From Strongylocentrotus droebachiensis (Eukaryota; Echinodermata; Echinoidea; Camarodonta; Strongylocentrotidae), in assembly GCA_035222895.1 (NCBI GenBank), contig JAVYIG010000108.1:310001-374000 (forward strand): a stretch of DNA of 64,000 nt, given 5' to 3'. A program made the translations under genes and the position numbers. This document shows positions 37,901 to 43,900 of the stretch, in pieces. A model generated the notes under the pieces. The model was not told where the DNA came from. It was given only the letters and a program-made list of their open reading frames with translations, and made no database searches. The first letter of the stretch is position 1. Each line of letters starts with the position of its first letter.

Positions 37901-40900
37901 CCTATTTGCATTCACTTGTTGTCGAGTGGATACGTCGCCGGACTGTCGATCAGAAGGTCCGCGGTTCGAGTCCCGCCGCCGCACTAATGTCCTTTGGCAA
38001 GACATTGATGTACATTTGCCACACTCCACCTAGGTGAAGTAAATGGGTACCTGGTAGGAATTTATTCCTTGAAATGCTAGAGCGCTGTATGGCAGCCGTG
38101 CTAAAGCCTGGGTAATAATCATGAGCGCCAGGAGAGTCAAATCTGACTGACATGAGCGCTATACAAAAACCCATTAATATTAATATTATTATAGACACCA
38201 TTCCAAATTATTTGTGATTTGTTAGAGCCAGGGTTATACTGGTGGAGCGCCAGAAAAGTCAAGTCTGACAAACATAACTACTATACAAGAATCCACTTTT
38301 ATTGTTTTATTATTATTACTACAACAAATTCCCTGTTTATCATGATGTTGTAATTTCTTTACTTAAAGACCGTCAACACTACTGGGCCAGAAGGGATTAG
38401 ACCACACAGCGAGGTCACTGACAGGTGGCTACCTCATTAACTCAGCTCTCAACTAACATAAGAAAAAGAGGATCATGGGGGACCAACTGGCACCGATTGG
38501 GGAAGTTTTCTATATAGAGGGAGCAAGTAGCTACAAGTAGAACAGTGGGGCTTTAAAAGGAATAAAAATGGGTCACTATACCTCCGACGTTCATTCCTTC
38601 GTTGACTACATTTATGTGCACCATCTCTACTTACCTGCTGGTCCAAAGTGAGTCCTAGTCATGAAGATAGAATGGTCAAAGTAATTTGGTGAGCCGTCAT
38701 CTTTAACGATTCTCCTTTGAACCCTTGCAAAGCGACAAGTGTTGGAGAGACTTTTCGCCGAGTCGTTAAGCACGACGTATTGCTCGGACTAAAAAAAGAA
38801 AGAAACAAATACATTGCAATTTGATTAACTGAAACGATTTTCAGGAATATTAGCCTCTTCCCCTCCAAATTATACAGACAACTTATGAAACTGTCAATCT
38901 TAATTTCGTGATATATTGATCCAATCTAAAAAAGGATGAATGTATACTGTAGTGCCTTACAAAATCATAAAAAATAGAGTGGATTTTTCTTTATCATTAT
39001 AAATATATGTGCATAACTTCCTTCTTTTTAGGGGCGGCGGGATCGCTCCAACGGAGATAAAGTTTAAAAGAAAAAAGTATTTACCACTTTCCGGATCGGA
39101 CACCCTTATCAGCACGAGTGCTGTTGTTCATATAGGGTCCATTCATGGGAGTCCATACTTATGGACCCCATTACAGGGAAGGGGGGGGGTCCATACGCCA
39201 CTGTATGATACATAACATGAAGAGCACCATATTACATCGATTACGAAATAATTCGCTTATACTACGACAACACGATGAACGAAGGGTTACCAAGAATGTC
39301 GGGTAAAATACCTAGGCTGTTGATCCTCTATTTATTGGGCATACAAACAGGACTCGTTATGATTCAGAGAGCGAAAGAAGAACGAAAAGAAGCGCGCATA
39401 AAATGTTAAAATCAAGGACTTGTGAACGCATTTTTGAAGGAAACATATTTCTGAAAGTAAGTCATCTGGTGAGCGTTTTCGTTTCTTCATGTTAGATTTA
39501 ATTTCCTACCATTTCTTCGTTGAGAAGATTAGCTCTGGTGATAACAAATTCGATCTTGGCTTCAAGCGACGGATGAGCGTAAACCATATTCACCTGTATT
39601 AAAAAGAACAAAATTGATATTAATGACAGAAAATTATTTTGGGTGAGCTGCTACCGAAGTGCATTTCAATTACCAAAACTGAAGGTATAAGTTCAAAAAG
39701 GTAAACCATGTTAAGCTGAATCAAGAAGATGTATTGAATTTGCATGTTTCCTCTGTAATAATATTTATTTTGGTACGTACTGATTCAAGAGATTGTCTAA
39801 GGCCCCCCGTCATGATTATAGCAAGACATACAATGGTGTTCTGAGTTATGAAATAATAAAATATATGGAGAGCGAGATGAGCTGGGATTCGATCCGTTCC
39901 TCCTAAATGAGGTTACAACAGAGTTCTCTAAAATTCGTTGCACACGAGGAGTCATTTTCATTGCGCTATTTACCTGCGCTAATTAATTGCGCTAATTACC
40001 TGCGCTAATTAATTGCGCTAATTACCTGCGCTAATTAATTTCGCTAATTGCGCCTCTGAAGTCAGTCAACCCGAACGAGTTGTATTAAAGGCCTTGTTTG
40101 CACAGTTCATTTTTTATTCATCAAGGGCATTCGTTTTCCAAACAATAAGCAAAATACGCATGAAATGCCGCACAATCACTGACGCAATCCTGCGTCAGGC
40201 AAATAACGCCTTGTGTGCAACGGGCATTGATGTTAATTCTCCGATACGTACGATGTTCATCATTGTGAGGAAGTATACACTGACGGCTTGCGCTCCATGG
40301 AAATTATGAACGCTGTAATCCAGCGTTGCCATGGTTTCCACATAATGTTGCCTGGTGACGATCCGAGGTGCTCTCTTTGACCGTCTGCGATTCTCAGTCT
40401 TCTGTAATCGTGCACGCCCCACCAATCTGGCTGCTTGCCGCCGGAGCTGCGCGCTCGAGCGCATGACGTCATTATGTAAGTCTATTGTACCCGGCGTTGC
40501 ACCTGTTCCAGTGTTCCGTTGCGCGTCTCGGCTGCGGTACATGATATGGATGAGGCCGTTGCCGGTATAGTTGTATGTTTCTGATTGAGTGCCCACCAAT
40601 TCCAGAGGCTCTATGAAATATTCCTCCTCAAAAGTCTTGATCAGTCCGCTCTGTTTGAAAAAGAAAAATATGACAAATAGTCTACTTTTTGATAACTCCA
40701 TTATATTGTTATAATATATTATATTATATTATATATATATATATATATATATATTATATTATAAATATAGAGTATTTTCTGAAACTATACATTTTGATTC
40801 TTGTTTTTTGTAATTTTTTGTAGTTCTAGAAGTGAAACAAATCAAAACCAATGAAAAAGTTGTCTAAATCTATGTTTCACCAGGCAGCAAGAGGATCTTT

Positions 40901-43900
40901 ACGGAGTTGAATTTAAACTTTGGTCAGGAGGGGTCAGGAGCTACCCGAATGATCCGCATACATCCTAAGCAATTCCCAACCCTTTCAACCTGGCACTGCA
41001 ATGTCCCTTAAACTAACAAAACCAATAATCATATACTCCTGGTGATATTTGACATTGAAAACATACATCAGGATATTGCCTATGCTGTAGGCGGAACTTC
41101 CTATCAACTTATTACCAAGGCTTCCCCTGTCCATCCCAGTATAAGTGTGTCCAGACGGTGAAACTGTAAAAGTTCGCCGTCTACATAGTTACGATGAGAA
41201 TGTCAAATCACGCATTTAAGCACATCAATCTATATCCCATACCGTGTGAACAGTAAAAATGTCAATGTTAACCATACATTATTACAGAGGTGCTATGGTT
41301 CAGTGGAAAGGTCACCGGACAGTGGATCACGTGGTTCGGGTTTCGAGTCCCGCCGCGGCAAGCAAAGTCCTTTGGCAAGACATTAATATACCGGGTCACA
41401 CCGGGTGGACTAAACGGGTACCCGGTCATGGCGGCTCAGCTAATTAAAGCCGGTGTAACAATATGATAATTTGTATCAAACGCAGTAGAGAATATTGTAT
41501 GGTAATTGCTAAATCTGAATGAACGTAGCATAATTATTATTATTATCAAATTGATGTTCTATGAGACTTTGGGCCACTATCATCATCTTCAGACAGATTT
41601 GGGAACAATTGCAATACAATTACACGTGGATTTTATATCACACCTACCATATCTACGGGGTACTTTAGACCCCAATATAAACGGGGGAGAGGGTATGCAC
41701 GTGATGAAAATGGGGGCCTATTTGAATCAGATTAAAATACTGTATGGATGTACTCTATGGCAACCCACGTTATATGGACGAGAGCCAGGGAGATCGGAAG
41801 TACGGAGGAGGTCGCAAGCGTTTGTAAGCGACAAATTTTACAAAAGAAATGACGCAAAAGCAGAGTAAAGTGGCATGGGCAATACAAAGTTGACCAAGAA
41901 AACAAATATATCGAGAGAATATCTTCTTAAAAGGATGACAAATTTAATGTTTATGGCTAGTTTAAGAGCAGCAATTGGAGCGTTTCATTGACAAGAAGAC
42001 GTACAATATGTACAATACAAAGAGATATAACAAAACCTCTTCAATCAGTTTAAAAATGTCATAATCCAAGGAAATAGAACCGACTTTTGAATGTGTTAAA
42101 GCAAAAATGAAAAATGAAAAATTAATACACCTATACTGTTTATGGAATATGATTCATTTAACTTTTTTTCCGCAGATTATTTCATATGTTAGATGCGCAT
42201 TACTAATAAGGAAATAGACTCGAATATGAGAACGTAACAAAATTGATTAGACGGTTTACCATTCCACGACAATTGCTAACGGCTACTGCAGACGACGGGT
42301 CCGATCCGATTAGATTACCGCGGTAGAAACAGTTCATTTGTGGCTTCTCGATCACAACCGAGCCATTCGGAAGGTATCGGTAAACTACAAAATAAAACAC
42401 AAAATCACAAATCAAATGTTACAAAATAAATATGTATAAAACATGTCATTAAACTAAAAGAAATCAATCAATATAAAGACAGAGTGGGTTAACCCTAATA
42501 AGGCCGGGGGGGGGGGGGGCCATTATGGCCCCCCCTCCACGATTTTTCTGATTGTTCGAGAACGCATATGGATCGCGCCTCGCCGCTCGCTGACTTTTTT
42601 CTTTAGAGTCTTGCGCATCTTAAAAAAAAAAAAAAAAAAATCGGACCTACAGTTACAAGGTCACGTGACCTTTTGTCTTTGCATGTCAGCCCGAAAATCG
42701 CTCATTTTTGTGATTTGTGTACAAAACATATGGAAATGTCATTTTTCCTAAAAATAGATCAAACATTGGTTATTGGGTCTTGTTTAAAGTTTAGGTGGTT
42801 GTTTTGGGAGTCAAAATAGTTGAATTGTAGGAAGAAATGAAAAAAAAACAAAAAAACAATAACATACATAAGTTAAAAAAACAATGAAATACATAAGAAA
42901 TTATCAAAACAAGAGATAACATAAGGAATAAGCTGGCTCTTCCAATTTTTTTTTTCGTATTATTGTTCCAATTGGTCTAATGAATATATGTAGTAAAAAA
43001 GAATGCTTAAATATATGATTTATGGGTAAAAATGTGATTTTATGACGTTATTTGCATAAATTACCATAAATATGCAAATGAGTGATTTTTTTTCTAAAAA
43101 CTGAAATTATCATATTGTTCTATACACTTCACTTGACATGCGTGCAAATTTTTGCGGAGATCGGCCGTTTCACGGCCGAGATCTTAGGGGGGGGGGTAGT
43201 AAGACTTCAAATAGCCCGGCCTTATTAGGGTTAAATGAGAAGCATAATTTAAAACGGTCATTGGACCTGATTATGCAGTATCAATATAATCATCAAGTAG
43301 AAAGGAATACAGAGAGATGGATAGGTTAATATATAATTAGTTATATATATAGAGAGAGAGGGATATATATTCCGAGCCATTCGGAAGGTATCGGTAAACT
43401 ACAAAATAAAACACAAAATCACAAATCAAATGTTACAAAATAAATATGTATAAAACATGTCATTAAACTTAAAGAAAGAAATCAATATAAAGACAGAGTG
43501 GGTTAAATGAGAAGCATAATTTAAAACGGTCATTGGACCTGATAATGCAGTATCAATATAATCATCAAGTAGAAAGGAATACAGAGAGATGGATAGGTTA
43601 ATATATAATTAGTTATATATATAGAGAGAGAGGGATATATATATATATATCGAGAGAGAGAGAGAGAGGGAGAGAGAGAGGGGGGAGGAAGGGAGGGGAG
43701 AAAGGGGGAGGGGGACGTGGGAGAGGGAGGGGGCATGAAAGAAGGACACAGTACAACAAAAAATCACCTTCAAAAGTTGGAGACACAAGTTCCTTATCTC
43801 GCGTTACATTGATGGTAAACCTTGTACCGAAAGCTTCCATCGAGAAATGAAACACTTTCTGCTCGAGCATTTCATCATCTTCCAGATAATTCTCCCCGAA

